The translations under genes and the position numbers were made by a program. 64,000 nt of DNA from assembly GCA_017626435.1 (NCBI GenBank), contig JAGAIR010000002.1, positions 372,001-436,000 on the forward strand, written 5' to 3'. The notes under the pieces were generated by a model that was not told where the DNA came from, ran no database searches, and saw nothing but the letters and a program-made list of their open reading frames with translations. Source of the DNA: Lachnospiraceae bacterium (GTDB lineage Bacteria > Bacillota_A > Clostridia > Lachnospirales > Lachnospiraceae). This document shows, piece by piece, positions 38,087-46,527 of the stretch (its first letter is position 1; every line of letters begins with the position of its first letter).

Positions 38087-38744
38087 TTTTCACCACGGCG
38101 CTTGCCATCCGGCATACCTCTTCTGACGGCTGTTTCAAATCCGGCACACAGATACTTGGTATCCCGGCGGCAAAAGCCGCTTTGACTCCATTGTCTGAAT
38201 CTTCCAGCACAACAGCCTGTCCAGGGCTTACTCTGCATTTCTCACATGCCAGAAGGAAAATCTCCGGTTCCGGTTTCGACCGTTCCACCATTTCTCCTCC
38301 AACAATTGCGGTATAAAATTTGAGAATCCCCGCCTTCTCCAGATAATTTTTTACAATATCTGAACTAGTAGAAGATGCCACTGCACAGATAATATTTTGT
38401 TCTTCCAGCCATTCCAGGAGAGACCTTATCTGGGGCTTTAGCTGCAGACCAACAGTATCCGCAATGAGATCCACCTGTTCTCTGGCTTTCTGACCCATGC
38501 TCTGAAATGGATAATCTTCTCCATATTCCGCAAGCATCAGTTGTTTCAACGGCTCTCCCGTCATACCAAGACTCTGGCTGTAAACCTCCCTGGTCAGGCG
38601 GTAGCCCTCCTTTGCCATAACAAGTGCCAGCTGTTCCATAAACAGACGCTCCGTATCAAAGATCAATCCATCCATGTCAAAAATAAAACACTTCGCTGAC
38701 TCATATTCTTTTGCAGCAGTAAGCAAATCTGGATATTTTTTCAT
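38079..38744 (-). CDS. HAD-superfamily hydrolase, beta-phosphoglucomutase-like
   Basis: About 221 residues. Motif I 'CFIFDMDGLIFDTE' with both Asp residues, a helical cap, motif II 'AVASSTSSD', Lys in 'ERSKPEPEIFL', and motif IV 'AVVLEDSDNGVKAA'. Subfamily members include beta-phosphoglucomutase and sugar-phosphate phosphatases. The ATG after GAGGAAAATA is chosen over upstream ATGs. It overlaps no promoter and follows the FRG gene directly. Confidence 0.9.
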   Translation of the reverse strand: MKKYPDLLTAAKEYESAKCFIFDMDGLIFDTERLFMEQLALVMAKEGYRLTREVYSQSLGMTGEPLKQLMLAEYGEDYPFQSMGQKAREQVDLIADTVGLQLKPQIRSLLEWLEEQNIICAVASSTSSDIVKNYLEKAGILKFYTAIVGGEMVERSKPEPEIFLLACEKCRVSPGQAVVLEDSDNGVKAAFAAGIPSICVPDLKQPSEEVCRMASAVVKTI

Positions 38745-38777
38745 TATTTTCCTCATTTCCGCGGATTCCACAATCAA

Positions 38778-40100
38778 TTAAATTTCATCCACATGATTTT
38801 TTATATAATCAGCAACATCATCAATCTCCGGATATACCCTCGACTTGTTGATCCCTAATAAATTAAGTTGTTTCATTATTTTGCCTTTTTGCTCAACAAT
38901 ACAAATAATCTTTTTATTATCTTCACTCCTGATACGTAATCCTGCAAGCGTATTATTCTTTTTCTTCCCATATACTTCCCCTAATAATCCACATACGATA
39001 AATGCACCCTCCTGTTTATCAAGTCTTTTATTATTCCTCGTGGGAATACAAAACAAACACTCTCTTAAATCCTGTTGCCTAATCGTTGATTTAAATCCAG
39101 GACGTTCCATTCTCACTTCATGAACCAGTCGTTCTATCCGGACATTAAATTGTTCTTTTGTCAGTGAAGCATCATTACTTTCGTCATAAAACTTCCTCTG
39201 CTCCTCAAAGGTAAAAGCGGGAAGTGACGACAACACTGCTATGGTATCGCTCTGAGGATATTTGATTTCTTCCCTTGCCTCTGCAAAAATGATAACTTCC
39301 CCTGCAAAGCCTGCATTATCTTCACAGGCAAAATATAACGCTATTAATGGATTTAACGTTACATCTAACAGTCTTGTCGGTAACCCATAGTGCTGCATTT
39401 CCGCTAAAATTTCAATATGCTTATCCAATCCGGAAAAGTCATCCGGACAGTTAATCTGCAATTCCTGATACATCTTTTTTTCATTTCTAACCCATGTTTT
39501 ATCACGAAAAAGTGATGGTGCCAATTGATACGAAACCCTGCTATGGCCTCTATAAAATAATTTATATTCATCGTCTGGCATCTCATCTAAAAGATCTATG
39601 TACTGATTGATCGAATTAACAATCCTTAAATCAATCGTATTGGCATCATACACGATACCTCCTGATACTTTTATATCTATATCTGCCAGTGCTGTTTTAT
39701 CTTGTACAATTTTCCACTGTTCAAACAGTTGTTTTGTTATATCCATTTTCTTCTCATAAGTTCCAAAAAATTGAAAGATATAATATACCACCGCAAAAAA
39801 ACTAAACTCATCCAGCTTGATTTCTTTTTGTACAATCTCCTCCAATACCGGAAGCAGCTTATCTCCCATTTCCTGTTCGTTTTTAGGATAGGTACTCTTA
39901 TATAATTTTTCAAGAGGAGAATGAATAAGACTTAATTTCGCTGCCATTTCGGTTTTATTGATCTTAGGTTTCCCCAGAACAGAATTCATGTCACAATATC
40001 CTTCTGCTAATAATTTTTCAAAACAAATCCTGTTAAAAGCCTCCAGAACAATCTTATTATTACCTAATTTTTCATTAAAAAAGAAAAAGAAAAAACCCAT
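38778..40100 (-). CDS. FRG-domain protein
   Basis: 440 residues. The FRG domain is clear in the middle: 'YKLFYRGHSRVSYQLAPSLFR', then 'AEMQHYGLPTRLLDVTLNPLIALYFACED'. FRG proteins are widespread in phages, mobile elements and defence islands; the biochemical role is unproven. The start lies in a T-rich tract giving MGFFFFFF, a possible slippage site. The gene begins the accessory part of the window and is followed by a chromosomal HAD gene 33 bases later. Confidence 0.85.
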   Translation of the reverse strand: MGFFFFFFNEKLGNNKIVLEAFNRICFEKLLAEGYCDMNSVLGKPKINKTEMAAKLSLIHSPLEKLYKSTYPKNEQEMGDKLLPVLEEIVQKEIKLDEFSFFAVVYYIFQFFGTYEKKMDITKQLFEQWKIVQDKTALADIDIKVSGGIVYDANTIDLRIVNSINQYIDLLDEMPDDEYKLFYRGHSRVSYQLAPSLFRDKTWVRNEKKMYQELQINCPDDFSGLDKHIEILAEMQHYGLPTRLLDVTLNPLIALYFACEDNAGFAGEVIIFAEAREEIKYPQSDTIAVLSSLPAFTFEEQRKFYDESNDASLTKEQFNVRIERLVHEVRMERPGFKSTIRQQDLRECLFCIPTRNNKRLDKQEGAFIVCGLLGEVYGKKKNNTLAGLRIRSEDNKKIICIVEQKGKIMKQLNLLGINKSRVYPEIDDVADYIKNHVDEI

Positions 40101-40150
40101 ACCAACACCTTCTTCCCTGCATTTCTTCTTTTTATGAATACTACAACAAA

Positions 40151-41125
40151 TCAGTAATTACTATTCGCTCTATATTCCTTCGGTGTACAACCAATCGTTT
40201 GCAAAAACACCTTGTTAAAATAACTGATATTATTGAAGCCTGACAAATTCGCAATCTCCCCAATCTTCTTGTCTGTATCCAGAAGAAGTCGACAGCTTTG
40301 CAAAATCCGGTAGCGCATCAGATACTGCATGGGAGACATCTTCATATTTTGCTTAAACACACGGCAAAACTGACCTTCACTCATAGGAATCAGCTCTGCC
40401 AGCTCTGCCAATGTCATCTCATAGGCATAATTTTCTTTCATATACCGTACAACCGGTTCCAGCCGGCCAGAAGCCTTTGTTTCCTCCTCTGTCCCTCTGT
40501 GTATCCGTATACTCTGACGCTCAAGCACATCCCAGATGCCAAAAATATAACTGCGAAGCATCAGTTCATAAGATTCTGCGTCATGCTCCGGGCAGATACG
40601 AAGCTCCTGAATCAGCTTTAAAATCTTCTCCTGCCATACTCCGGGCAAACTGTCATCTTGGTTTCTCTGTTCTTCCATATGACGCCGTTTATTCTTGGGA
40701 TTTAAAAACTCTGGTCTGCCCAACTGCTGTGGCTGCCTCACAGACAGAAATTCCGGAAATACTACCTTGCCATCCAGTACCGGTTTTAAGTATTTCCGGG
40801 CAAACCGGCTGTGGATATCTTCGTGCAAAAACTGATAGTGAAAATCTACCGCAAAGAAGCTGCAGGGCTTCCCTCCAACGGCCTTTGCAGAATGGAGCAG
40901 ATTGGAATTGATAAAAACTCCCTCCCCCTCCTGTAACAGATATTGCCGGTCTTCAATGGCAAACTCAATCTGCCCTTCTGTCACTACAAGGATCTCAAAT
41001 TCCTGATGCCAGTGCAGATAGAAAATCACATCGGTTCCCGCCGGATAACTCATTTTATGTAACCCCACAGGCAACTCAGCGGTACCATGCTGCTGTTTCT
41101 CCTCGTATTCTTTTTTCTTTGCCAT
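40151..41125 (-). CDS. AraC-family transcriptional regulator with cupin sensor domain
   Basis: About 324 residues: N-terminal cupin ('HWHQEFEILVVTEGQIEFAI'), linker, and C-terminal two-HTH AraC domain ('MTLAELAELIPMSEGQFCRVFKQ' and 'IGEIANLSGFNNISYFNKVFLQTIGCTPKEYR'). Such regulators usually respond to sugars. No obvious target gene is adjacent. AGAGG precedes the ATG. Confidence 0.92.
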   Translation of the reverse strand: MAKKKEYEEKQQHGTAELPVGLHKMSYPAGTDVIFYLHWHQEFEILVVTEGQIEFAIEDRQYLLQEGEGVFINSNLLHSAKAVGGKPCSFFAVDFHYQFLHEDIHSRFARKYLKPVLDGKVVFPEFLSVRQPQQLGRPEFLNPKNKRRHMEEQRNQDDSLPGVWQEKILKLIQELRICPEHDAESYELMLRSYIFGIWDVLERQSIRIHRGTEEETKASGRLEPVVRYMKENYAYEMTLAELAELIPMSEGQFCRVFKQNMKMSPMQYLMRYRILQSCRLLLDTDKKIGEIANLSGFNNISYFNKVFLQTIGCTPKEYRANSNY

Positions 41126-41157
41126 GGCGCACCTCTTTTCAGACAGCGTTTTTTTTA

Positions 41158-41364
41158 TCATACCACAATGGCAAAAGGAATTTCAATAATCCTACGAATA
41201 GGATTCAATAACATCTCTGCTGATGACTGTTCATTTTTGTACAAAAACATCAGTTCACTCCAAAGTGCCCCATAACTGGTTTTGAAATCTTCCTCTTCGT
41301 CTAATATTCTTTTAAATCCTGTTTTATATCCATTAAAAATGAATCGTATAAATCTTAGAAGCAC
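41158..41364 (-). pseudogene. Fragment of an AAA ATPase (RloC/PrrC-like C-terminal segment)
   Basis: About 50 residues ('FKTSYGALWSELMFLYKN', 'LNPIRRIIE') resemble the C-terminal region of AAA_13-type ATPases, where a short segment ends in N-x-x-R-R-I-L/I-E. The reading then runs into unrelated residues and stops. No ATP-binding part remains nearby, so I read it as the remnant of a lost defence-type gene. Confidence 0.4.
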
Positions 41365-41565
41365 CCAACAGATAATCTACCGAAACCTAAATATACTATC
41401 TCTCTCACCTATAGTATCAATATTTTTTCTACAACATTTAGGATACAGAGACTACCAATATAAAAACAGAACCTCAAAGGCTAAGTTTCTTTCCTCCGAG
41501 GTCCTATCGTTTACATATATCTTCAAGAAATCCTATAAAATTTCTATTTTTATCGCTATATTTTC

Positions 41566-42078
41566 CTATTTAACATGTATTGACATCGCATATTCCTTTC
41601 CATCAATCTTTATATGCTGGTATATATACCTTTTCTCCAATACATTGGTATTTTTCAATTTGCCAGCAAGTCCGCACCCTTTACACTTCAAATATGCCTC
41701 TTTCTTTGTCCATATCTCAAAAAAGCGCTTTCTGCGCTTTTCTTCGTTTTCTCCATCCAAAATATACCTTTGCTCAGGTTCAACAAAGAATCGCCGAACA
41801 ATCCTATAATCTACCTCTTGGATTTTCTCAATATCAACTCCAATACTTCGTTCAGAAAAAGCCACGACACCAACTCCGAATGCATGAGATATATTAAACT
41901 TTAACATTACAACCTGATTATTGATAGATATATATGGCTTGCCTCCAGATTCTTTTTCAAGCCTGATATCTTTATCATTCATACAATACATATCTTTATA
42001 ATATGAACGAACAAATTCATGCAGTTTTTTCTGCAATACTTCTGAATCCTCTTCCACAAACATAAAAATACTATTCAT
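41566..42078 (-). CDS. 4'-phosphopantetheinyl transferase, Sfp type
   Basis: 170 residues, shorter than classical Sfp (about 230) but with the key motifs 'SIGVDIEKIQEVDY' (Mg-binding Asp/Glu) and 'FFEIWTKKEAYLKCKGCGL'. It moves phosphopantetheine from CoA to a Ser of a carrier protein. The only carrier protein in the window lies about 10 kb away in the biosynthetic cluster and is its likely substrate. The ATG follows directly on a decayed HTH gene. Confidence 0.88.
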   Translation of the reverse strand: MNSIFMFVEEDSEVLQKKLHEFVRSYYKDMYCMNDKDIRLEKESGGKPYISINNQVVMLKFNISHAFGVGVVAFSERSIGVDIEKIQEVDYRIVRRFFVEPEQRYILDGENEEKRRKRFFEIWTKKEAYLKCKGCGLAGKLKNTNVLEKRYIYQHIKIDGKEYAMSIHVK

Positions 42079-42210
42079 TTAACTTGTCAGCCTCATAAAT
42101 CAAATAATCTGTTGTAACTCCAAAATCACTGCCAGTTCTTCTATCGTATATCCTTTCTGGAGTCTGTGTGTCTCTATACGCTCTCCGATTTTTTGGTAAA
42201 AATGTAACAT
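42079..42210 (-). pseudogene. Broken XRE-type HTH gene
   Basis: Reading from ATG at 42210 gives 'YQKIGERIETHRLQKGYTIEELA', a typical HTH_3 start, then a premature stop. In another frame the end reads 'GVTTDYLIYEADKLN' and stops right before the Sfp-type gene, the usual tail of such domains. An internal deletion with frame change explains both halves. Confidence 0.5.
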
Positions 42211-42405
42211 TTCTCCTACATTTGATGTTTCTCCTTCAATACTTGAACATGTTGCATTAACACTAAAGAAAATAGCACAAGCAATATTTCAAAGACATAA
42301 TTTCGGACAGAATGTAAAAAATAAAAGTCTAATAAAATTTATCCCGATATAAAATACATTAACCAACCATTTTATTACATAAAATCATGTACAATTCCAC
42401 GGTAG

Positions 42406-42729
42406 TTACCTGCTTTCTTTCGAGATTTCATATGCAACCTTCAACAATCTATCAATCATCTCCAATGTATTAGGTTTAAATTGTTCTAAAGTTGCAACTA
42501 TCTCATCTTCATATTTCCTGCTTCCCTTCCCTAGCATAATGTAATCCATGCTTACTTCCAAGGCATGTGAGAGTTTCATTAATGTATCTGCCGAAAAACC
42601 TTTTTTGTCCATTTCTATCTCATATAAAAATTTTTCTGAAATATCAGCCAGATAAGCTAACTGCTCTCGTGTGTACCTTCTATCAGTGCGTAATTGCATG
42701 ATACGTTCTCCCGCTGTCAATCTTTTCAC
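42406..42729 (-). CDS. XRE-family HTH regulator
   Basis: 107 residues with HTH_3 at about 5-60 ('YTREQLAYLADISEKFLYEIE'). The C-terminal 45 residues are helical, perhaps for dimerisation. A similar protein lies at the other side of the agr locus. Target unknown; the neighbouring agrBD promoter is the natural candidate. Confidence 0.85.
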   Translation of the reverse strand: MKRLTAGERIMQLRTDRRYTREQLAYLADISEKFLYEIEMDKKGFSADTLMKLSHALEVSMDYIMLGKGSRKYEDEIVATLEQFKPNTLEMIDRLLKVAYEISKESR

Positions 42730-43148
42730 CTTCCATTATTCAAGATATATTACCTATAGTTCTATGATAACATTCCAATTAATGATTCAAAATGTGCAAT
42801 TAACCGCAATACATAGAACTCTTGTTCATATATTCTATCATTTCTTCATTTATTATCTTCTAAATCACAATCATGTAATCTTTTTTCTATTAGTGTACTA
42901 CTTTTATTAAATAATGCCCCAACCCGGAGACACGAAACCCAAAAAAGAATACACTACACAATATTTTGATAATGTATCTTTTTTCTTCCTTTATGTACTA
43001 TAAATTAGCATCTTCTAGCAATTAAATGTCATTCATTCCCTGTTTTATAAACAATACCCTCAAAAAAACATTTCCCATTTCAATCTTGATAGTATATCAA
43101 TGCAGCACAATAAAAACACACTGATTCAGAAACATAGGAGATTATAAT
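42730..43148. other. 419-base intergenic region upstream of agrBD
   Basis: AT-rich, no convincing open frame with a ribosome site. It must hold the promoters of the HTH gene (minus) and agrB (plus). The palindrome TAGTGTACTA lies near 42890, and a GC-richer island (AACCCGGAGACACGAAACCC) near 42920 is unexplained. Confidence 0.5.
43086..43114 (+). promoter_or_regulatory. Candidate promoter of agrBD
   Basis: TTGATA and AATAAA with a 17-base spacer, 35 bases upstream of the agrB ATG. The weak -10 fits an activator-dependent promoter such as one controlled by the LytTR regulator; I could not define LytTR repeats with confidence. Confidence 0.4.
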
Positions 43149-43703
43149 ATGAGTGCATTCAAAAAACATTTAAAGACTGTTTTTACTACATATGAAATAG
43201 AACTCTTACGTTATGTCTTTCTTTGTATAGCATATGAAGGAAGTAAATTTATTATAATGTTATTCTTGTTCATGACTCTACATCTCCAGAACGAATTTCT
43301 CACTGAAATATTCGTTCTGCTCACACTTCGTAATTTTTATGGAGGATTGCATTTTAAACATTATATCTCCTGTTTTGCATTTACTTTTTGTTTTATTGCT
43401 ACTGGCTTACTTTTAGCACACTATGTTTTTCTCAATAAAACTGCTCAAATGATAATGTTACTTTTAGCACTTGTTACTTCTTGCATTATCAGACCAATAG
43501 CATCATCCAGCAGACCACCTCTGTCTAAAAAACAAGAAAATATCTATCATTTATGTGGTATATCCATACTTCTACTTCATATAATCTTTTTTATTTCGTG
43601 CAAAACATTCCCATACAGAAATATCTGCTTTTGGGTTATTGTTTTACATACATTGCAGCTGATTGTTGCCAAAACTTTTATGAAAGGAGGCAGAAAAACA
43701 TGA
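43149..43703 (+). CDS. agrB: AgrB-family peptide-processing membrane protease
   Basis: 184 residues with five to six membrane helices. The catalytic pair is His68 in 'RNFYGGLHFKHY' and Cys75 in 'ISCFAF', seven residues apart as in the family. AgrB cuts the C-terminal tail of AgrD and closes the ring. AGGAG precedes the ATG. Its TGA overlaps the agrD ATG (ATGA), so the two are translationally coupled. Confidence 0.92.
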   Translation: MSAFKKHLKTVFTTYEIELLRYVFLCIAYEGSKFIIMLFLFMTLHLQNEFLTEIFVLLTLRNFYGGLHFKHYISCFAFTFCFIATGLLLAHYVFLNKTAQMIMLLLALVTSCIIRPIASSSRPPLSKKQENIYHLCGISILLLHIIFFISCKTFPYRNICFWVIVLHTLQLIVAKTFMKGGRKT

Positions 43704-43846
43704 AAAAGAGATTAATAAATGTAATGACTAGTGTTTCTACTCTTGTGCTGGCTTTATCACCATTTTTCTTCTATAAAGGTTCCAGTATTGTTTTCTTTGG
43801 CGAACCAACATTCCCAGAGAAGAACAAACTTGCAGACACAGAATAA
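43700..43846 (+). CDS. agrD: AgrD-like autoinducer precursor peptide, Ser-lactone type
   Basis: 48 residues: amphipathic N-terminal leader (MKKRLINVMTS...), a core ending 'KGSSIVFF', and an acidic tail 'GEPTFPEKNKLADTE' that matches the AgrD recognition tail. The ring-forming position, five residues before the cleavage site, is Ser29 rather than Cys, and the peptide has no Cys at all. The predicted product is therefore a lactone ring of Ser-Ile-Val-Phe-Phe with an exocyclic tail. AAAGGAGG precedes the ATG. Confidence 0.85.
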   Translation: MKKRLINVMTSVSTLVLALSPFFFYKGSSIVFFGEPTFPEKNKLADTE

Positions 43847-43860
43847 AAATACACAAAAAA

Positions 43861-43888
43861 TAAGGCAGGGGGCAAAACTGCCCCCTTA
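43861..43888. terminator. Bidirectional terminator between agrBD and agrCA
   Basis: AGGGGGCA at 43867-43874 and TGCCCCCT at 43879-43886 form a perfect 8-bp GC-rich stem with a 4-base loop. The minus strand continues into TTATTTTTTG and the plus strand into TTACTTTAC. Confidence 0.85.
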
Positions 43889-45142
43889 CTTTACAAAATA
43901 TATGCTAATTATAAAAAAATTTTTATTATCATATTCAACATTTTCTATATTAATACGCCCTTTGTACTTTTTAACAATCTTTTTCACATAAGGCAATCCC
44001 AAACCTCGTTTCTCCCCTTTAGAAGAATATTCTTCTGAAAAAAATTTCTGAAACTCTATGTAAGGAATCTTATCATGTTCGTTACCTACCGAAATACATA
44101 CTTCACCATTCATCCTAGTAATAGAAAATCGTATTATTTCATTTTTCTCTCGGCTCTCCACTGCATCAATGGCATTATCAAGTAGATTTCCTATTATTTC
44201 AAGCAAAAAGATATCAGGTATTTCCAGCTCATGTAAAGTGCAAGAAAATACTGTTTCAATCTCAATATTTTTCTCCTCTGCTTCACATAGTTTATTATAT
44301 ATATGCGCTATAATCAATGGACGATCTAATATTAATATCTTGTTTGGCATAATATATTGTCTTAATCCATTCAGTTCCTCAGATTGCCGCTCTACCAATT
44401 CATCGTAATCATCATATATTTTATGTAATGCATATATAGAATTGATCTGATTTAGAAATTTGTGTTGTCTTGAACGTATCTCCGTTATGACTTCTCCATA
44501 CTTTGTTTGATATTTTTTATGCCATTCTATTTCGGTTTGATATCGTGTCATCTTATAAAACATTATTAGCAGCATAACTGCTGATATGGATAAATATATC
44601 CCTTCAGATAAAGACATCCCCTTATTGAAACCTATCATACTTATTACAAACGCAATTATAATTGATAATGACACAATAATAAAATAAATATTTATACTCA
44701 CTTGTAAATTCTCAAGCCATTTTCTGCCCAGAAAAATAATTTGCTTTTTTTCTATCATATAACAAATTATGAAGGTAATAAAGACTATCAATATTGAAAA
44801 ATCTATCTCTGCGCTTAAGTAATTGAATAACAAACTGCATGGTATATATATTGTTAACTCCAATATACCAACCAGAAGATAACTAAGCACTGTATATATC
44901 ATTGCCATGATCCATTTTATCTCATATTGTACTATAAGCACACCAAAAATGCATATATAATGAACCATTTGAAATATTCTGCTTCCACCAAATACATTGA
45001 TATATATGCTTGTTCCTAACATTATCAGCAACAGAATTATCGTACTAGCTTTTCTTTTTCTATATCCGATAAAGGACTCTGCAATTTTTAATAATGCCCC
45101 AATCTCAAAAATGCTATTTATCAATACAATACATTTATCCAT
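43886..45142 (-). CDS. agrC: AgrC-like sensor histidine kinase (GHKL/HATPase_c_5)
   Basis: 418 residues: six N-terminal membrane helices (to about 200), then a dimerisation helix with phospho-His in 'RSRQHKFLNQINSIYAL', and a GHKL ATPase ('EIIGNLLDNAIDAVESRE', 'SSKGEKRGLGLPYVKKI'). It should sense the cyclic peptide made by AgrB/AgrD and phosphorylate the response regulator encoded upstream, whose frame it overlaps by 8 bases. Confidence 0.9.
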   Translation of the reverse strand: MDKCIVLINSIFEIGALLKIAESFIGYRKRKASTIILLLIMLGTSIYINVFGGSRIFQMVHYICIFGVLIVQYEIKWIMAMIYTVLSYLLVGILELTIYIPCSLLFNYLSAEIDFSILIVFITFIICYMIEKKQIIFLGRKWLENLQVSINIYFIIVSLSIIIAFVISMIGFNKGMSLSEGIYLSISAVMLLIMFYKMTRYQTEIEWHKKYQTKYGEVITEIRSRQHKFLNQINSIYALHKIYDDYDELVERQSEELNGLRQYIMPNKILILDRPLIIAHIYNKLCEAEEKNIEIETVFSCTLHELEIPDIFLLEIIGNLLDNAIDAVESREKNEIIRFSITRMNGEVCISVGNEHDKIPYIEFQKFFSEEYSSKGEKRGLGLPYVKKIVKKYKGRINIENVEYDNKNFFIISIYFVK

Positions 45143-45875
45143 CGCACACCCTCAAGTATTCCTCTTTGAATTGTTTAAATTTTCTTCCACCAATAGGTAT
45201 AACACAATTATTCCTCGTATAGACTTCTTTGTTACGAAAATCTACACTAGAAATATGTTTTACATTAACATACGTTCCATAAATTGGTGTCAAAAAATGT
45301 GTTTTTTGTATTTTCTGATAAAACTTTTTTGCAGATAAATTAGGAATTCTTATTTCATCATCTATCATGTGAATATACAATGTTCCCATTTTACTCTCGA
45401 AAAAAATCACTTTATCCAGATATACTAAGTATCCAATACCATCGTAGTGCAAAGGTATATATTCACGTACATCTCTTTTTTTTCCTACGGATATTGCTTC
45501 AAGAACTTCGTCTATATGTTCTTTAACCAACTTACCATCACCAATTGGCTTTTCTATATAGTCATAGCAGTGTATCTTCTTTAAAAGTTCACGTTCCAAT
45601 CCCATAAGCACTGTAATAAAGATAATTGGCGTCAATCTATATTTATCAAGTTTTCGAATGGATTCAGCAAAAGCAATCCCTGAATTATCATTTGCATTAC
45701 TCGGTTCAAGAATAATATCTATTAAAAATAAATCTATCTGATTATCCACTGCAAATAAAAATGCTTCTTCACGCTTTCCACAACTATACACATTTTCGAC
45801 TTCAGTACAAGATAAAACAATCTTCTCTAATGCATTTCTATTACTCTCTTTATCTTCTAATATCAGCACATTCAT
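45135..45875 (-). CDS. agrA: AgrA-like response regulator with LytTR DNA-binding domain
   Basis: 246 residues: receiver domain with phospho-acceptor Asp53 ('LFLIDIILEPSN') and conserved Lys in 'YIEKPI', then LytTR domain (about 145-245, 'FFESKMGTLYIHMID', 'TPIYGTYVNVKHISS'). It likely activates agrBD and possibly the nearby biosynthetic cluster. It starts 20 bases after the HTH gene stop, suggesting a three-gene operon HTH-agrA-agrC. Confidence 0.92.
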   Translation of the reverse strand: MNVLILEDKESNRNALEKIVLSCTEVENVYSCGKREEAFLFAVDNQIDLFLIDIILEPSNANDNSGIAFAESIRKLDKYRLTPIIFITVLMGLERELLKKIHCYDYIEKPIGDGKLVKEHIDEVLEAISVGKKRDVREYIPLHYDGIGYLVYLDKVIFFESKMGTLYIHMIDDEIRIPNLSAKKFYQKIQKTHFLTPIYGTYVNVKHISSVDFRNKEVYTRNNCVIPIGGRKFKQFKEEYLRVCDG

Positions 45876-45895
45876 AAACTTGTTATCACTTCTCC

Positions 45896-46231
45896 TTAAT
45901 CTGCCTCTGAAAAATCATCGGCTATTGCCTGCACAAGAGCGAACACTCTTTTCTTGAGACGTCCATCTACTTTTCGATAATATTCAATCAAAAGCCACTC
46001 GTCCTCAGTAATATCATCTGTACTAATTCCAAAGACATAACTTAATGGAACACTAAATTCCTGGGCGATATTTTCAATAATATCATTCGGGATTGATGTT
46101 TTCCCACTCTCATATCTGCTGAGGGTTTGTTGCGTCATATGCATCTTTTCTGAAAATTTAACTTGTGTCATATTACTTAGTTTTCTAATATTTCGAATCC
46201 TCTGTCCTATTTCCTCATTGTTCAATGCCAT
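45896..46231 (-). CDS. XRE-family HTH regulator
   Basis: 111 residues with HTH_3 at about 8-62 ('MTQVKFSEKMHMTQQTLSRYESG') and a helical C-terminal part. First gene of the unit with the agr-like two-component genes. GGGGG lies upstream of the ATG. Inverted GGTATAACACAA/TTGTGTATAATACC elements upstream may be its operators. Confidence 0.87.
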   Translation of the reverse strand: MALNNEEIGQRIRNIRKLSNMTQVKFSEKMHMTQQTLSRYESGKTSIPNDIIENIAQEFSVPLSYVFGISTDDITEDEWLLIEYYRKVDGRLKKRVFALVQAIADDFSEAD

Positions 46232-46527
46232 ATACGAACCCCCTTATATTTTCTGTTTCCATTATAATTGGGTATAACACAAGCATTTATCCTTTTCTTT
46301 GGTATCCTTACTCGTTTTGTGTGTATTGTGTATAATACCTATAATAATCATTTGGTTTCATAGGAGTTTCTAAATCAAGCACTTACAACCTATACACAGA
46401 CATTATGCGTCTATAACAAAAAAACCATATTCCCACCCATATAACAGTAGAAATACGGCTTATTCTTTACATTTCTTTAATATATCTCTCCTTGAGAAAT
46501 TAGAATTAAAAATTACAGGATATCCAT
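46232..46527. other. Intergenic region between the HTH gene and the exporter genes
   Basis: Contains the promoter of the HTH-agrA-agrC unit with an inverted-repeat pair (GGTATAACACAA at 46271-46282; TTGTGTATAATACC at 46326-46339) and, further right, the terminator of the exporter operon. No open frame with a ribosome site. Confidence 0.5.
46418..46458 (-). terminator. Terminator of the carrier-protein/exporter operon
   Basis: On the minus strand CCGTATTTC and GGAATATGG form a 9-bp stem with two G-U pairs, followed by TTTTTTTG, 70 bases past the last exporter gene. Confidence 0.6.

Noticed and set aside
43553..43699. N-terminal extension of the agrD frame (97 codons in total)
   Set aside because: It overlaps agrB in another frame; the ATG at 43700 has AAAGGAGG at the right distance and gives a normal AgrD.
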